Positions 15,133 through 24,001 of a stretch of 34,165 bases of DNA are shown piece after piece. The stretch comes from Candidatus Enterousia excrementavium (GTDB taxonomy: Bacteria > Pseudomonadota > Alphaproteobacteria > Rs-D84). The DNA lies in NCBI GenBank assembly GCA_017694175.1, contig JADINE010000036.1:1-34165 (forward strand). The letters are read 5' to 3'. The notes below the pieces were generated by a model. The model was not told where the DNA came from, ran no database searches, and saw only the letters and a program-made list of their open reading frames with translations. The position numbers and the translations under genes are program-made. Each line of letters opens with the position of its first letter. Positions within the stretch are counted from its first letter, which is position 1.

Positions 15133-15161
15133 TATGATATATCATAAATCGAAAAAATCAA
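15133..15161 (-). promoter_or_regulatory. gapR promoter region with a 14-bp perfect palindrome
   Basis: TATGATATATCATA (15133-15146) is a perfect palindrome between gapR and pyk. On the minus strand TTGATT (15161-15156) and TATCAT (15139-15134) with a 16-base spacer could be the gapR promoter, placing the palindrome over the -10 box. The AT-rich symmetrical site could be bound by GapR itself; that is speculative. Confidence 0.45.
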
Positions 15162-15194
15162 GAAAAACAAAAGTCAAAAAAAGCAAGGTTGAAC

Positions 15195-16562
15195 ATGAGA
15201 TTTACAAAAATAACTGCATCCATTGGCCCCAAATGCGAAGATAAAAAAACATTAACTGCGATGATTAAAGCCGGTGTTAATGTGTGTCGATTGAATTTCA
15301 GTCATGATACTGGCGAAGTCCAGGGGAAAAAGATTGATTTAATTCGCGATATATCAAAAAAATTGCATACGCCTGTGGCTGTGATGATTGATTTGCAGGG
15401 GCCAAAACATCGTATTGGCAATTTTAAAACAGAAGATAAATATCCGTTAACAGTTGGTCAAAAATTTACATTTGATACAAATGATAAGCCGGGCGACAGT
15501 ACGCGTGTTCAGTTGCCTGATGCAGACGTAATGAAATCTTTGCACGTTGGCGACAGAATTTTATTAAACGATGGCAAAATTGAAATGACGGTTGATGCCG
15601 CAACGCCGAAAAAAATTGTGGCAACTGTTGTGCGTGGCAATGAAATTTGGTCGCGCCGCGGGTTTAATTTGCCTGATACAGAAATTGATACGTCGGTTCT
15701 TACTGAAAAAGACAGGGCGGATTTGGATTACGCTGTTACCAAAAAACCTGATTGGGTTGCAATATCGTTCGTCCAACGCCCCGAAGATATTGCCGAAGTT
15801 CGCGATTTTATAACTGCGCGCACATCGCACCCGATAAAAATCATTGCAAAAATCGAACGGCCACATGCGGTTGAACGTATTGCTGAAATTGCCGCCGTCG
15901 CCGATGGGATTATGATTGCGCGTGGCGACCTTGCGGTCGAGGTTCCATTTGATCACGTCCCCGCCATTTCCCGTCACATTATTCGTGAATGCCGTAAATT
16001 AAACAAACCTGTGATAATGGCGACGCAAATGCTGGGTACAATGGTGAACAACGAATTCCCCACCCGTGCGGAAATAAGCGACGTTGCAAACGCGGCGTAT
16101 CTGCGTGCAGATTCCACCATGACATCCGAAGAAACAACGATTGGCATCAATCCAGTGAATGTTATCGAAACTATGGATAAAATATTATCTTATGCAGACG
16201 GTGATGCGATTGCCAACCCGTTTGATTGGTCGCGCGTGGAAAATATTCCTGAAAATGATTGGTCGCGCAGCGTTGCATCAATGGCATATTTGAATCGTGC
16301 CGCTGCCATAGTGGTTTTTGCGCGTGATACAAACATAGCAATGCAAATTTCGTGTCGCAAACCAGATATTCCAATCGTTGCTGTTTGCAGTGACAGCGCC
16401 ACCGCGAACCAGTTATGTTTGTTGCGTGGTGTTTTCCCTGTGTTTGATAACGATTTGTTCGCAAAACGTGATGCGTTTAATTCAGCGCGCAAATTCGGCG
16501 TTGACTCAGGCAAACTGGTTATTGTGGATGATGACAAAATCAGTTTACGCACATTGGATTAA
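15195..16562 (+). CDS. pyk: Pyruvate kinase
   Basis: 455 residues. Family motifs appear in order: TKITASIGPKCED and NVCRLNFSHD at the N-terminus, MIDLQGPKHRIGNF, the small beta-barrel B domain (about 70-165), IIAKIERPHAVERI with the catalytic Lys, GIMIARGDLAVEVP binding Mg2+, and KPVIMATQML with PTRAEISDVANAA. The last part is a C-terminal allosteric-type domain. The enzyme makes pyruvate and ATP from phosphoenolpyruvate and ADP, so glycolysis is at least partly present. ATG 15195 has AAGG 6 bases upstream; a TTG at 15189 is less likely. Confidence 0.96.
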   Translation: MRFTKITASIGPKCEDKKTLTAMIKAGVNVCRLNFSHDTGEVQGKKIDLIRDISKKLHTPVAVMIDLQGPKHRIGNFKTEDKYPLTVGQKFTFDTNDKPGDSTRVQLPDADVMKSLHVGDRILLNDGKIEMTVDAATPKKIVATVVRGNEIWSRRGFNLPDTEIDTSVLTEKDRADLDYAVTKKPDWVAISFVQRPEDIAEVRDFITARTSHPIKIIAKIERPHAVERIAEIAAVADGIMIARGDLAVEVPFDHVPAISRHIIRECRKLNKPVIMATQMLGTMVNNEFPTRAEISDVANAAYLRADSTMTSEETTIGINPVNVIETMDKILSYADGDAIANPFDWSRVENIPENDWSRSVASMAYLNRAAAIVVFARDTNIAMQISCRKPDIPIVAVCSDSATANQLCLLRGVFPVFDNDLFAKRDAFNSARKFGVDSGKLVIVDDDKISLRTLD

Positions 16563-16581
16563 ATCGCAAAAATGTTTTATT

Positions 16582-16620
16582 ACGGTGGCCGGTTTTATGT
16601 TGACCGCCACCGTGTTTTTT
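16582..16620 (+). terminator. Intrinsic terminator of pyk
   Basis: ACGGTGGC (16582-16589) pairs with GCCACCGT (16606-16613), with further pairs inside a bulge, and is followed by a run of seven T. The -35 box of the next promoter lies inside the hairpin. Confidence 0.88.
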
Positions 16621-16629
16621 TACTAAAAT
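16600..16629 (+). promoter_or_regulatory. Promoter of the D-Ala-D-Ala carboxypeptidase gene
   Basis: TTGACC (16600-16605) and TAAAAT (16624-16629), 18-base spacer. The predicted start near 16636 is only about four bases before ATG 16640, so the transcript would have almost no leader. Confidence 0.55.
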
Positions 16630-16639
16630 CATTTTTGGA

Positions 16640-17845
16640 ATGAAAGGATTTTTGGCAATATTTTTATCGTGCATAACACTTGCGTGCGGGGCGATGGCTG
16701 CGCCGTATCGTGCGGCTTTGGTGGCCGATATGGATACGGGCCAAATTTTATACAAAGAAAATTCAACTGTTCCAAATTACCCGGCCAGTTTGACTAAAAT
16801 TATGACGCTGTATTTAACGTTCGATGCGTTAAAACATGGGCGCCTGCATTTGGACGATTATTTAATAGTTTCTAAATCAGCTGCGGCGGCGGAACCCGTT
16901 AAATTGGGGCTGACCGCGGGCAGCAAAATCCGCGTTGAAGATGCGATAAAGGCTTTGACAGTGCTAAGTGCGAATGATGTTGCACGTGTGCTGGCCGAAA
17001 ATTTAAAAGGCGGGCAAGAGGGAAATTTTGCCGATTTAATGACGCGTGTTGCGGCTGAAATTGGGTTGTCTGGCACAAATTTTGAAAATTCGTCGGGGTT
17101 GCCAAACGATGACCATATGTCCACTGCGCGTGATATTGCGTTGTTGTCTATGGCGGTATATAAACATTTCCCGCAGTACTGGAAATATTTCGGAATAAAA
17201 ACATGGACGTACAACGGAAAAACATACACAAATGGCAACAGATTGCTGGGCACATATCCGGGCTGTGACGGCATGAAAACAGGGTATACCCGCAAATCAA
17301 AATATTCGTTGGTTGCAACGGCAAATCGCGACGGGCATCATTTAATTGCAGTTGTTTTGGGGGCCGATAACAAAGATGTTCGTGCCAGTGTTGCTACGAA
17401 TTTATTGAACACAGGCTTTGAAAAACTTGCCTCGGGCGCGCCCGTAACAGCGGTGGAATCAACAACGTATTACGCGCCAGCCGTCGCACAACCTGCGCCA
17501 CAACCTGCGCCAACATATACTGTGTCAACGTACAGCCCGCCGGCGGGTGCGCCAACAACATTTGGCGCGGCGTATACGGCGGCCACTGCGCAAACTGCGC
17601 CACGTGTGGATGTGTCGAACAATGCGCCTGGGAATGCGGGGGTTCAGTTTGGTGCGTTTTCATCGCGCGCCGCCGCCGATGCCCAGGTTGCCAATGTTCG
17701 TAATTTGTTGGGGGTGGAAACAGTTGTGGAATCTGCTCCGAATGGAATGTTACGTGTGCGCGCGAATAATTTATCGGAATCTTCGGCCCAGAATATTCGC
17801 ACTCGTGCACAAAACATGGGTATTGAATGTTACGTTTTTCATTAA
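16640..17845 (+). CDS. D-alanyl-D-alanine carboxypeptidase (PBP5/6 type) with C-terminal SPOR domain
   Basis: 401 residues. A signal peptide (residues 1-20, ending AMA) is followed by the S11 peptidase domain with SLTK (S50 nucleophile, K53), SAN (S110-A-N112) and KTG (213-215). A Pro/Ala-rich linker (about 275-325) leads to a SPOR domain (about 330-401, GVQFGAFSSRAAADAQV to IECYVFH). The enzyme trims the terminal D-Ala of peptidoglycan stem peptides; the SPOR domain binds glycan strands stripped of peptides and directs proteins to division sites. The usual membrane-anchoring C-terminal helix of PBP5 is replaced by this domain. It is followed closely by recR. Confidence 0.94.
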   Translation: MKGFLAIFLSCITLACGAMAAPYRAALVADMDTGQILYKENSTVPNYPASLTKIMTLYLTFDALKHGRLHLDDYLIVSKSAAAAEPVKLGLTAGSKIRVEDAIKALTVLSANDVARVLAENLKGGQEGNFADLMTRVAAEIGLSGTNFENSSGLPNDDHMSTARDIALLSMAVYKHFPQYWKYFGIKTWTYNGKTYTNGNRLLGTYPGCDGMKTGYTRKSKYSLVATANRDGHHLIAVVLGADNKDVRASVATNLLNTGFEKLASGAPVTAVESTTYYAPAVAQPAPQPAPTYTVSTYSPPAGAPTTFGAAYTAATAQTAPRVDVSNNAPGNAGVQFGAFSSRAAADAQVANVRNLLGVETVVESAPNGMLRVRANNLSESSAQNIRTRAQNMGIECYVFH

Positions 17846-17860
17846 TGGTTGTGTGGTAAA

Positions 17861-18460
17861 ATGAATCCAAAAATAGAACGTTTAATAAAACAATTTGCGC
17901 GCCTGCCGCGATTGGGGTCGCGTGCCGCATCGCGCATAGTTTTGGCACTGTTACAGGATAAAACAGGCCGCGCAGAAAATTTGGCGAATGCTTTGCTGGA
18001 CGCTGTGGCAACAATTCGCCCGTGCCCGAATTGCGGGGTGTTAACGGATGTGGATGGTGGGCTGTGCGAATTTTGCCGCGACCCATCGCGCGCAAATGGG
18101 CAATTGTGCATTGTGCGCGATTTGTCAGATGTTTGGACGTTGGAAAAATCAGCTGTATTTCATGGGCGATATCATATTCTGGGTGGTTTGTTGTCCGGGG
18201 TTGCGGGCACCATGCCAACTGATTTGAATATTGAAAATTTATCAGATCGTATCAAGAATGAAAACATCCATGAAATAATATTTGCTTTGCCCAACACGGT
18301 CGAAGGTAAAACAACCCAGCATTATGTTATGTCTGTGATTTCGGCCACGCCCGATGTGCGTTTTTCTGAATTGGCATCTGGGGTTCCATTGGGCGGCGAT
18401 TTGGATTATTTGGATGATGGCACATTGTCGTTGGCATTTGATGGCAGACGGGGATTGTAA
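17861..18460 (+). CDS. recR: Recombination protein RecR
   Basis: 199 residues, the normal length. An N-terminal helix-hairpin-helix (LPRLGSRAASRIVLALL) is followed by a four-Cys zinc finger (C55, C58, C69, C72) and a TOPRIM domain (CIVRDLSDVWTLE onward) ending in the SELASGVPLGGDLDYLDDGTLSLAF signature. RecR acts with RecO and RecF to load RecA at single-strand gaps. The start at ATG 17861 has only a weak ribosome binding site. It overlaps rsmA by one base. Confidence 0.97.
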   Translation: MNPKIERLIKQFARLPRLGSRAASRIVLALLQDKTGRAENLANALLDAVATIRPCPNCGVLTDVDGGLCEFCRDPSRANGQLCIVRDLSDVWTLEKSAVFHGRYHILGGLLSGVAGTMPTDLNIENLSDRIKNENIHEIIFALPNTVEGKTTQHYVMSVISATPDVRFSELASGVPLGGDLDYLDDGTLSLAFDGRRGL

Positions 18461-19284
18461 TGAATGAAAAAATAAAATCTTTGCCGCCAGTTTCTGAAAT
18501 GATGCGAAATGCAGGGATGGTTGCAAAAAAACAATTCGGCCAAAATTTTTTATTTGATTTAAATTTAACTGGCCGCATCGCGCGCAGTGTTCCAAACCTG
18601 GCAAACACAACCGTTGTCGAAGTGGGTCCGGGGCCGGGCGGCCTTACACGGGCATTACTTTTGGCGGGCGCGCGTCAAGTGATTGCGATTGAAAAAGATA
18701 AAACCACATCCCCCATTTTGGATGCGATTGTTGATGCTGCTGATGGGCGATTAACGGTTATCTATGATGATGCATTGCGTGTAAATTTTCGTGCCTTGGG
18801 GGTGGACAGTTATGCGATTTGCGCCAATTTGCCGTACAATGTTGGCACCGAGTTATTGATTCAGTGGTTGATTGCGGCGGCGCACGGTGAAAAAATCACA
18901 TCTTTGACATTAATGTTCCAACGCGAAGTGGCGTACAGAATAACTGCGCGTCCGCGTGATGAACATTATGGGCGGTTGGCGGTGTTGACCTCGTTGATTG
19001 CTGATGCGCGAATATTGTTTGATGTGCCAAATACAGCGTTTGTTCCGCGCCCACGCGTGCAAAGTGCAGTTGTGCAAATTATTCCAAATGCGAAAAAAAT
19101 ATCTGCGTTGCGCGATGTTGAAAAAGTGGAAAAGATAACGGCATTGTTATTTGGCCATCGGCGCAAAATGATACGTGGCATAATGCCGAATGTTGATTGG
19201 GCAAAATATGGATTGGCTGGTACTGAACGGGCCGAAGAATTGTCGCCGGAAATGTTTGCGCAACTGGCCCACGATTTGTTATAA
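18460..19284 (+). CDS. rsmA: 16S rRNA (adenine(1518)-N6/adenine(1519)-N6)-dimethyltransferase
   Basis: 274 residues. KKQFGQNFLFDLN is the family N-terminal signature, VVEVGPGPGGLTRAL the SAM-binding motif I, and NLPYN (N123-Y126) the catalytic motif IV. The C-terminal helical domain holds HRRKMIRGIM. The enzyme dimethylates two adenosines in the 3' terminal loop of 16S rRNA during small-subunit maturation; it is also known as KsgA. Its start shares the A of the recR stop codon, so the pair is translationally coupled. The stop codon lies within the -10 box of the next gene. Confidence 0.97.
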   Translation: MNEKIKSLPPVSEMMRNAGMVAKKQFGQNFLFDLNLTGRIARSVPNLANTTVVEVGPGPGGLTRALLLAGARQVIAIEKDKTTSPILDAIVDAADGRLTVIYDDALRVNFRALGVDSYAICANLPYNVGTELLIQWLIAAAHGEKITSLTLMFQREVAYRITARPRDEHYGRLAVLTSLIADARILFDVPNTAFVPRPRVQSAVVQIIPNAKKISALRDVEKVEKITALLFGHRRKMIRGIMPNVDWAKYGLAGTERAEELSPEMFAQLAHDLL

Positions 19285-19285
19285 T
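19256..19285 (+). promoter_or_regulatory. Promoter of the cation antiporter gene
   Basis: TTGCGC (19256-19261), 18-base spacer, TATAAT (19280-19285). The -10 box overlaps the rsmA stop codon. The predicted start near 19292 lies 17 bases before ATG 19309. Confidence 0.65.
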
Positions 19286-19308
19286 ACATACATCAGGGAC
19301 GCGAGAGA

Positions 19309-21015
19309 ATGACACCAGCAATTTTAATATTTTTTGCAGTTTTGTTTGTGCTAGTATGCCTGTTGCGTGTGGCGCGAATTGGTGCACTGGTGGCGTTTTT
19401 GTTGGCTGGAATTATCTCGGGGCCATACGTTTTGAATTTGTTTCAATTATCGGACACGTGGTCTTTTCTTGGGGATTTAGGGATTTTATTTTTATGGTTT
19501 AATATGGGACTGGGCATCAATATGCATCGTTTGTGGGAAATGCGCAGAACCATATTTGGATTTGGTGCAGCCCAGGTTTTAATGGTTGCGATAATGTTGC
19601 TGCCTGTTTTGATTGGCATAACGCCATGGACGGTGTTGGGGTGTATAATGGTGGCACTGTTGCTGGCGATGTCCAGTACTTCTGCGGATATTCAATTATT
19701 AACCGACAGAAATCAGTTAAATACAAACATGGGGCGCCAAACATTTTCTATTTTGTTATTCCAAGATTTATTGTCGATTCCGTTGTTGGCCATGTTGCCT
19801 GTATTTGCCGGGAAAAGTTTTAACCTGGGGGCCACATCAATTGATATTTTAGTATTATCGATAACACTTATTTTAAGTGTGGTTCTGATTGGTCGGTTTT
19901 TATTAAATCCATTGATGCGATTGGTTGCGCGGCTTAAATCACGCGAAGCGTTTGTGCTTACCATCATGCTTATAATAATTCTGGGCGCATTGGGCATGGA
20001 ACTTTTGGGATTGCCGGCCGGATTGGGCGCGTTTTTAGCGGGGATGCTTTTGTCTGAAACCATATACCGTCATCAAATAAGTGCGGAAATTTCACCATAT
20101 TCGATATTGTTTTTGGCATTCTTTTTCATAGCTTTGGGTATGGGATTGAATTTACCATTATTGGGGCAAAATTGGTATATTGTTTTGGCCGGTGTGGTTG
20201 GATTAGTGGTTATAAAGTTTTTTGCGATATTTGTGGTTGCACGTGTTCGCCATGTGTCTGTACCTGATGCCACGATGATTGCATTAATCCTGGCCCAGGG
20301 CGGGGAATTTGGATTGCTTATGTTACAAACGATGAAATCGGCCGGCATAGATGCTTTGCCCCAGGCGCACCAGGAAATTTTAACCGCCATCATCATTGTA
20401 TCTATAATGCTTACACCGATTTTAATGGCTGTGTTTGACCTGTTGCGTCGGCGCGGGAAAATATTGTCAAGATACCCGATGCAGTCAATCGAAGATAAAG
20501 CCAGCAGCGCTAAACCAACAGTGGTTATTTGCGGTTTTGGGCGTGTGGGGCAAATAGTGGCCGAAATGTTGACTGCGGAAAAAATTCCATATGTGGCCAT
20601 AGATTTGGATGTAAACGCGGTTATGTTGGGGCGCGAACGTGGGTTTAATGTGGTGTATGGAAACACAACCAATGATTCAGTAATGCGCGATTTTGGTTTG
20701 TCGCCGCGTCGTACACGTGCGGTTGTTATTGCGCTGGATAATGTGTCCACGGCGCGTGATACAATATCGACGGTGCGCAATATTGCGCCGCGGGTCAGGA
20801 TTTTTGCCCGTGCACGTAATTTGGCTGATACGCATGAGTTGTTAAAATATGGTGTAACCCAGGCTTTGCCTGAAACGATTGAATCATCATTTATGTTGGC
20901 CTCGGGCGTATTATCTCATTTGGGAATATCAGAATCCAAAATCAATGGGTTGTTGAACGATTTGCGGGCCGACAATTATGCCGGCGTTGGTAAAACAATA
21001 TCTGATAAAAATTAA
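19309..21015 (+). CDS. CPA2 family monovalent cation:proton antiporter (KefB/C-like) with TrkA-N domain
   Basis: 568 residues. The first 385 are about 12 membrane helices of the Na+/H+ exchanger fold, with FQDLLSIPLLAML and ALILAQGGEFGLLML as the conserved CPA2 signatures. Residues about 400-520 form a Rossmann TrkA-N domain (VVICGFGRVGQIVAEML, then AIDLDVNAV and GNTTND) that binds NAD(H) or nucleotides and gates transport. Kef-type proteins exchange K+ for H+ in response to thiol adducts, but no glutathione-specific feature can be asserted here. The gene has its own promoter and terminator. Confidence 0.92.
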   Translation: MTPAILIFFAVLFVLVCLLRVARIGALVAFLLAGIISGPYVLNLFQLSDTWSFLGDLGILFLWFNMGLGINMHRLWEMRRTIFGFGAAQVLMVAIMLLPVLIGITPWTVLGCIMVALLLAMSSTSADIQLLTDRNQLNTNMGRQTFSILLFQDLLSIPLLAMLPVFAGKSFNLGATSIDILVLSITLILSVVLIGRFLLNPLMRLVARLKSREAFVLTIMLIIILGALGMELLGLPAGLGAFLAGMLLSETIYRHQISAEISPYSILFLAFFFIALGMGLNLPLLGQNWYIVLAGVVGLVVIKFFAIFVVARVRHVSVPDATMIALILAQGGEFGLLMLQTMKSAGIDALPQAHQEILTAIIIVSIMLTPILMAVFDLLRRRGKILSRYPMQSIEDKASSAKPTVVICGFGRVGQIVAEMLTAEKIPYVAIDLDVNAVMLGRERGFNVVYGNTTNDSVMRDFGLSPRRTRAVVIALDNVSTARDTISTVRNIAPRVRIFARARNLADTHELLKYGVTQALPETIESSFMLASGVLSHLGISESKINGLLNDLRADNYAGVGKTISDKN

Positions 21016-21027
21016 TGAATTCGTTAT

Positions 21028-21059
21028 TATAAAAAGTCCGCGTTTGTGGACTTTTTATA
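21028..21059 (+). terminator. Intrinsic terminator after the antiporter gene
   Basis: TATAAAAAGTCC (21028-21039) and GGACTTTTTATA (21048-21059) form a perfect 12-bp stem with an eight-base loop and an internal T-run. Confidence 0.88.
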
Positions 21060-21060
21060 T

Positions 21061-21089
21061 TTGCTTTTATGTGCGCATGTTGTTATATT
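21061..21089 (+). promoter_or_regulatory. Promoter of lspA-yidC
   Basis: TTGCTT (21061-21066) and TATATT (21084-21089) are 17 bases apart, directly after the preceding terminator. The start is predicted near 21096, 13 bases before ATG 21109, with GGAG in the leader. Confidence 0.65.
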
Positions 21090-21108
21090 TTCAAAAGCGG
21101 AGTGTCAC

Positions 21109-21672
21109 ATGAAGCATAAACTTTTGAAAATTATATCAGTTATATTCGGTGTGGTTATTGTTGACCAGATTATAAAAGGTTGGTTAATACACCAGGTTAT
21201 GCACACCGTGCCTGCGTTTATTTCGTATTCTGCGGTGCCTGTCCCGCCCCAGGGCGCAATTTTATTCCAGGCGTTTGATTTTTCGTGGCTTTCGCTTTAC
21301 ATACATTTTCTGTGGAATACAGGAACTGCGTTTTCATTATTTCGTGCATTGGGGCATGCATTACCAATAGTGTTAATAATATTGACTGGCGCGATAATTG
21401 GATTTTTACTGTATTATTTATTCAAACGGGCGCACAAATATGAATGTATTCCATTGGCATTGATTGTTGGTGGCGCAATCGGAAATTTAATCGACAGGGT
21501 TCGTTTTGGTGCGGTTGTTGATTATTTGCATGTATCTATATTTGGATGGGATAAATTCCCGACATTTAATTTTGCAGATATGTGTGTTGTTATCGGGTGT
21601 GGTTTATACTTGATAAGTTATGTAATATATACAAAAAAGCAAAAACGTGAATTAACATCAAAGGAAAAGTAA
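21109..21672 (+). CDS. lspA: Lipoprotein signal peptidase (signal peptidase II)
   Basis: 187 residues, about 20 longer than E. coli LspA because of a longer periplasmic loop (about residues 30-65). Four membrane helices are visible. Catalytic motifs: VVDYLH with D138 and NFADMC with D157; NTGTAFSLF and GGAIGNLIDRVRFG are the other family signatures. The enzyme cuts the signal peptide of prolipoproteins before the lipid-modified Cys. I start at ATG 21109, with GCGGAG 6 bases upstream; the frame is open further 5' but lies in the promoter. It overlaps yidC by one base. Confidence 0.95.
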   Translation: MKHKLLKIISVIFGVVIVDQIIKGWLIHQVMHTVPAFISYSAVPVPPQGAILFQAFDFSWLSLYIHFLWNTGTAFSLFRALGHALPIVLIILTGAIIGFLLYYLFKRAHKYECIPLALIVGGAIGNLIDRVRFGAVVDYLHVSIFGWDKFPTFNFADMCVVIGCGLYLISYVIYTKKQKRELTSKEK

Positions 21673-23243
21673 TGGTAAAATATATGAACAATAATTCTGG
21701 GTTTCAACAGTGGAATGCTGCGCGCGATAACAAGGCAAAAAAATCGCGCCTGGGCGGGATATTGTGGTGGATAATTTTGTTCTTGGCTTCTTGGTGGTTA
21801 ATATCTTGGTGGATGGCACCACAACAGGCCGACGCACCAACAGACGCGGCGAACGTTGCTGAATTGGATTTGTCTGCGGTTCCAGTATCTGAAATAGTAT
21901 CTGATAACATAACTGCCGACGTCCAGGGATTACGCATATCCAACATAGAACTATTAAAATATGCATCTGATGCAGCAGATAATGAATCTGCGCCGGTTGT
22001 ATTGTTGGGTGGCGACAAATCATTTGCCGAAGTTGGCGTTTTATCAAATGGAACATCTGCCCCAACGGCACAAACTGTGTGGAAACAAAATGGTGATATA
22101 TACACATGGCGTAACGAAGACGGGGTGGAATTTTCACGTACTGTCACGATTGATAACTATGTTATTTCAATCGCAGACACAATCAAAAACGCATCCGCGG
22201 ACAAGATTTCCGTTGTGCCATACGCACGCATAGTGCGCGCCAATAATATGGAATCTTCGGCCGGGGTTTATACGGGCTCGGTTGCATACGCGAACGCGGA
22301 TTTGGAACACGAAGATTGGGCCAGAATTTCCAATAACTCGTATGCATATTCCACCCCAGATGGATTTATCGGTTTTGTTGATCAATATTGGGAAACAGTT
22401 TTATCGGTTCAAAGTCCTGATCAAACAATGCGTGTAAAGCCATTGGGCGATATGTACCAGGCTGATACAGCGGCCGCGGCTGTGGAAATTGCCGCCGGCG
22501 CAGATGCCACAATAACAACGAACTTATATATGGGGCCCCGTGATTATCGTATTTTAAGTGCAGCAGACGCATATATTTCCGGGTTGGATGAAACAGTGGA
22601 TTATGGTTGGTTTTGGTTCTTTGTGCGCCCAATGTTGTGGTTGCTGCATGTGTTGAATTCATTTGTTATGAATTACGGTTTGGCGATTATTTTGATGACG
22701 TTATTGCTGCGCTTGGCGATGTGGCCACTTACGCGAAAATCATATGTTTCGATGATGGCGATGCAAAAAATGCAGCCGGAAATGGCGCGTATTCAGAAAT
22801 TATATGCAAACGACAAAGCGCGTATGCAAATGGAAATCATGCGCCTGTACCAAACGAACAAAACATCGCCTATGTCAGGATGTTTGCCATTATTAATCCA
22901 GATACCAATTTTCTTTGCGTTGTATAAAGCGCTGTTGATATCTGTTCAGATGCGCAGTGCACATTTCTTGTGGATATCTGATTTGGCGGCGATGGATCCA
23001 TATTTCATTTTGCCAATCTTAATGGGTGCAACGATGTGGCTGCAACAGCATTTGCAAACGGCATCTACTATTGGTGCGCAAACAAATGATGCGGTTGCCC
23101 AAACCCAAAAAATGATGAAATGGATGCCGTTGTTATTTACGGTGATGTTTGCATGGATGCCGGCCGGACTTGTGCTGTATTGGACAGTGTCGAATATATT
23201 CGGCATAGGCCAGATGTATTACATTAAAAAATTAAAGAAATAA
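21672..23243 (+). CDS. yidC: Membrane protein insertase YidC
   Basis: 523 residues, a Gram-negative-type YidC. TM1 lies at about 28-48, then the large periplasmic beta-domain (about 70-310), then the conserved insertase core with four or five helices: WFFVRPMLWLLHVL, LRLAMWPLTRKSY with the groove Arg R347, a cytoplasmic hairpin (QKMQPEMARIQKLY), MSGCLPLLIQIPIFFALYKAL, and a final hydrophobic region ending in a Lys-rich tail. YidC inserts and folds inner-membrane proteins alone or with SecYEG. AAGGAA precedes ATG 21672, which shares one base with the lspA stop. A terminator follows directly. Confidence 0.97.
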   Translation: MVKYMNNNSGFQQWNAARDNKAKKSRLGGILWWIILFLASWWLISWWMAPQQADAPTDAANVAELDLSAVPVSEIVSDNITADVQGLRISNIELLKYASDAADNESAPVVLLGGDKSFAEVGVLSNGTSAPTAQTVWKQNGDIYTWRNEDGVEFSRTVTIDNYVISIADTIKNASADKISVVPYARIVRANNMESSAGVYTGSVAYANADLEHEDWARISNNSYAYSTPDGFIGFVDQYWETVLSVQSPDQTMRVKPLGDMYQADTAAAAVEIAAGADATITTNLYMGPRDYRILSAADAYISGLDETVDYGWFWFFVRPMLWLLHVLNSFVMNYGLAIILMTLLLRLAMWPLTRKSYVSMMAMQKMQPEMARIQKLYANDKARMQMEIMRLYQTNKTSPMSGCLPLLIQIPIFFALYKALLISVQMRSAHFLWISDLAAMDPYFILPILMGATMWLQQHLQTASTIGAQTNDAVAQTQKMMKWMPLLFTVMFAWMPAGLVLYWTVSNIFGIGQMYYIKKLKK

Positions 23244-23606
23244 ATCATGCGCGCCGATGGCGCGCATTTTTTTGAACAGTCCACTTGGTGTAATTACACA
23301 TGGTGCATTATACCTGATTGCTGTTTTACACAAGGCCACACAAGTTCTGCATTTACGTGCACATCGTAACATATCACGGGGCAGGGCACGCCCCTGTACA
23401 CAGATAAATTTCCAACCATGCGCATGCAAAATTTGTATTGCGCGCAGTGAAAGATATATTGTTGCAATGTGTCCGCGCCGCACGAACTGATACATAATGT
23501 ATCGATTGGGTGCAATACACATAATCGGTGCACAATGCCGCAGATGTCTGCAAAATATGCGCGGCATCAAGTGCGATGTATTTGGTGAAAAAGCGATAAT
23601 AATCAT
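23232..23606 (-). CDS. Small Cys-rich hypothetical protein, function unknown
   Basis: 124 residues from the ATG at 23606, with AGGA 6 bases upstream. Nine Cys include FCRHLRHC near residues 18-25 and a basic CARKCRTCVALCK cluster near the C-terminal third; the tail reads APCVITPSGLFKKM. Spaced His, Cys and Trp suggest a small enzyme or metal-binding fold, but I cannot name a family. It fills the gap left between yidC and the next minus-strand gene, and begins 44 bases after that gene ends, so the two are likely co-transcribed. Its last 12 bases overlap the end of yidC, and its final codons contain the yidC terminator. Real-gene status is probable rather than certain. Confidence 0.55.
   Translation of the reverse strand: MIIIAFSPNTSHLMPRIFCRHLRHCAPIMCIAPNRYIMYQFVRRGHIATIYLSLRAIQILHAHGWKFICVQGRALPRDMLRCARKCRTCVALCKTAIRYNAPCVITPSGLFKKMRAIGAHDLFL
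23247..23273 (+). terminator. Intrinsic terminator of yidC
   Basis: ATGCGCGCC (23247-23255) with GGCGCGCAT (23259-23267), a three-base loop and a run of seven T. It lies inside the 3' end of the convergent minus-strand gene at 23232-23606. Confidence 0.9.
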
Positions 23607-23650
23607 TGTGAATCCTGTTGTATAAAAGCCTGGCGCGCCATTTCTTGTAC

Positions 23651-24001
23651 CTATTCTATCCATCCCAATGCGATTGCAGCATCACAGACGGTATCCATTG
23701 CGTTGCGCCATAATGCAGCTGCACGATTTTCGGCCCATATGTATTGGTGCGGAGCGCGCCGCCGGTCGCCGAATTTTTTCATTACAGCCAACTGTTCGTC
23801 TGAAAGTTTTCCGGACAGATACAGTTTTGTTATAAGTGTTTCTACATCCAAAACTTCGCAAACGCGCCGCGTTGATATTCCGCGATTACGTGCAAAACCA
23901 TTTTGCACAGATTTGGAATATAAAAACCAAAACCACAGTTGTTCTGCGTTTTGGAATTTTTCAGCATTAGATGTTACGATTTCTGCATTTTGTTTGTTCA
24001 T
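23651..24001 (-). CDS. Conserved-looking hypothetical protein, function unknown
   Basis: 116 residues with an excellent Shine-Dalgarno (AAGGAGGG, 5 bases before the ATG). It has no signal peptide or membrane segment. Features are an aromatic N-terminal third (EQLWFWFLYSKSV), a regulator-like helical middle (STRRVCEVLDVETLITKLYLSGKLSDEQLAVMKKFGDRRRAP) and a C-terminal helix (ENRAAALWRNAMDTVCDAAIAL). The pattern of a helix-rich protein with a GDRRRAP-type turn recalls small alphaproteobacterial proteins of unknown function, but I cannot assign a family. The next minus-strand gene begins 44 bases downstream. Confidence 0.8.
   Translation of the reverse strand: MNKQNAEIVTSNAEKFQNAEQLWFWFLYSKSVQNGFARNRGISTRRVCEVLDVETLITKLYLSGKLSDEQLAVMKKFGDRRRAPHQYIWAENRAAALWRNAMDTVCDAAIALGWIE

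Noticed and set aside
23232..23490. YidD next to yidC
   Set aside because: The minus- and plus-strand frames here lack the YidD signature (CRFxPTCSxYA-like) and the gene order rpmH-rnpA-yidD is absent.
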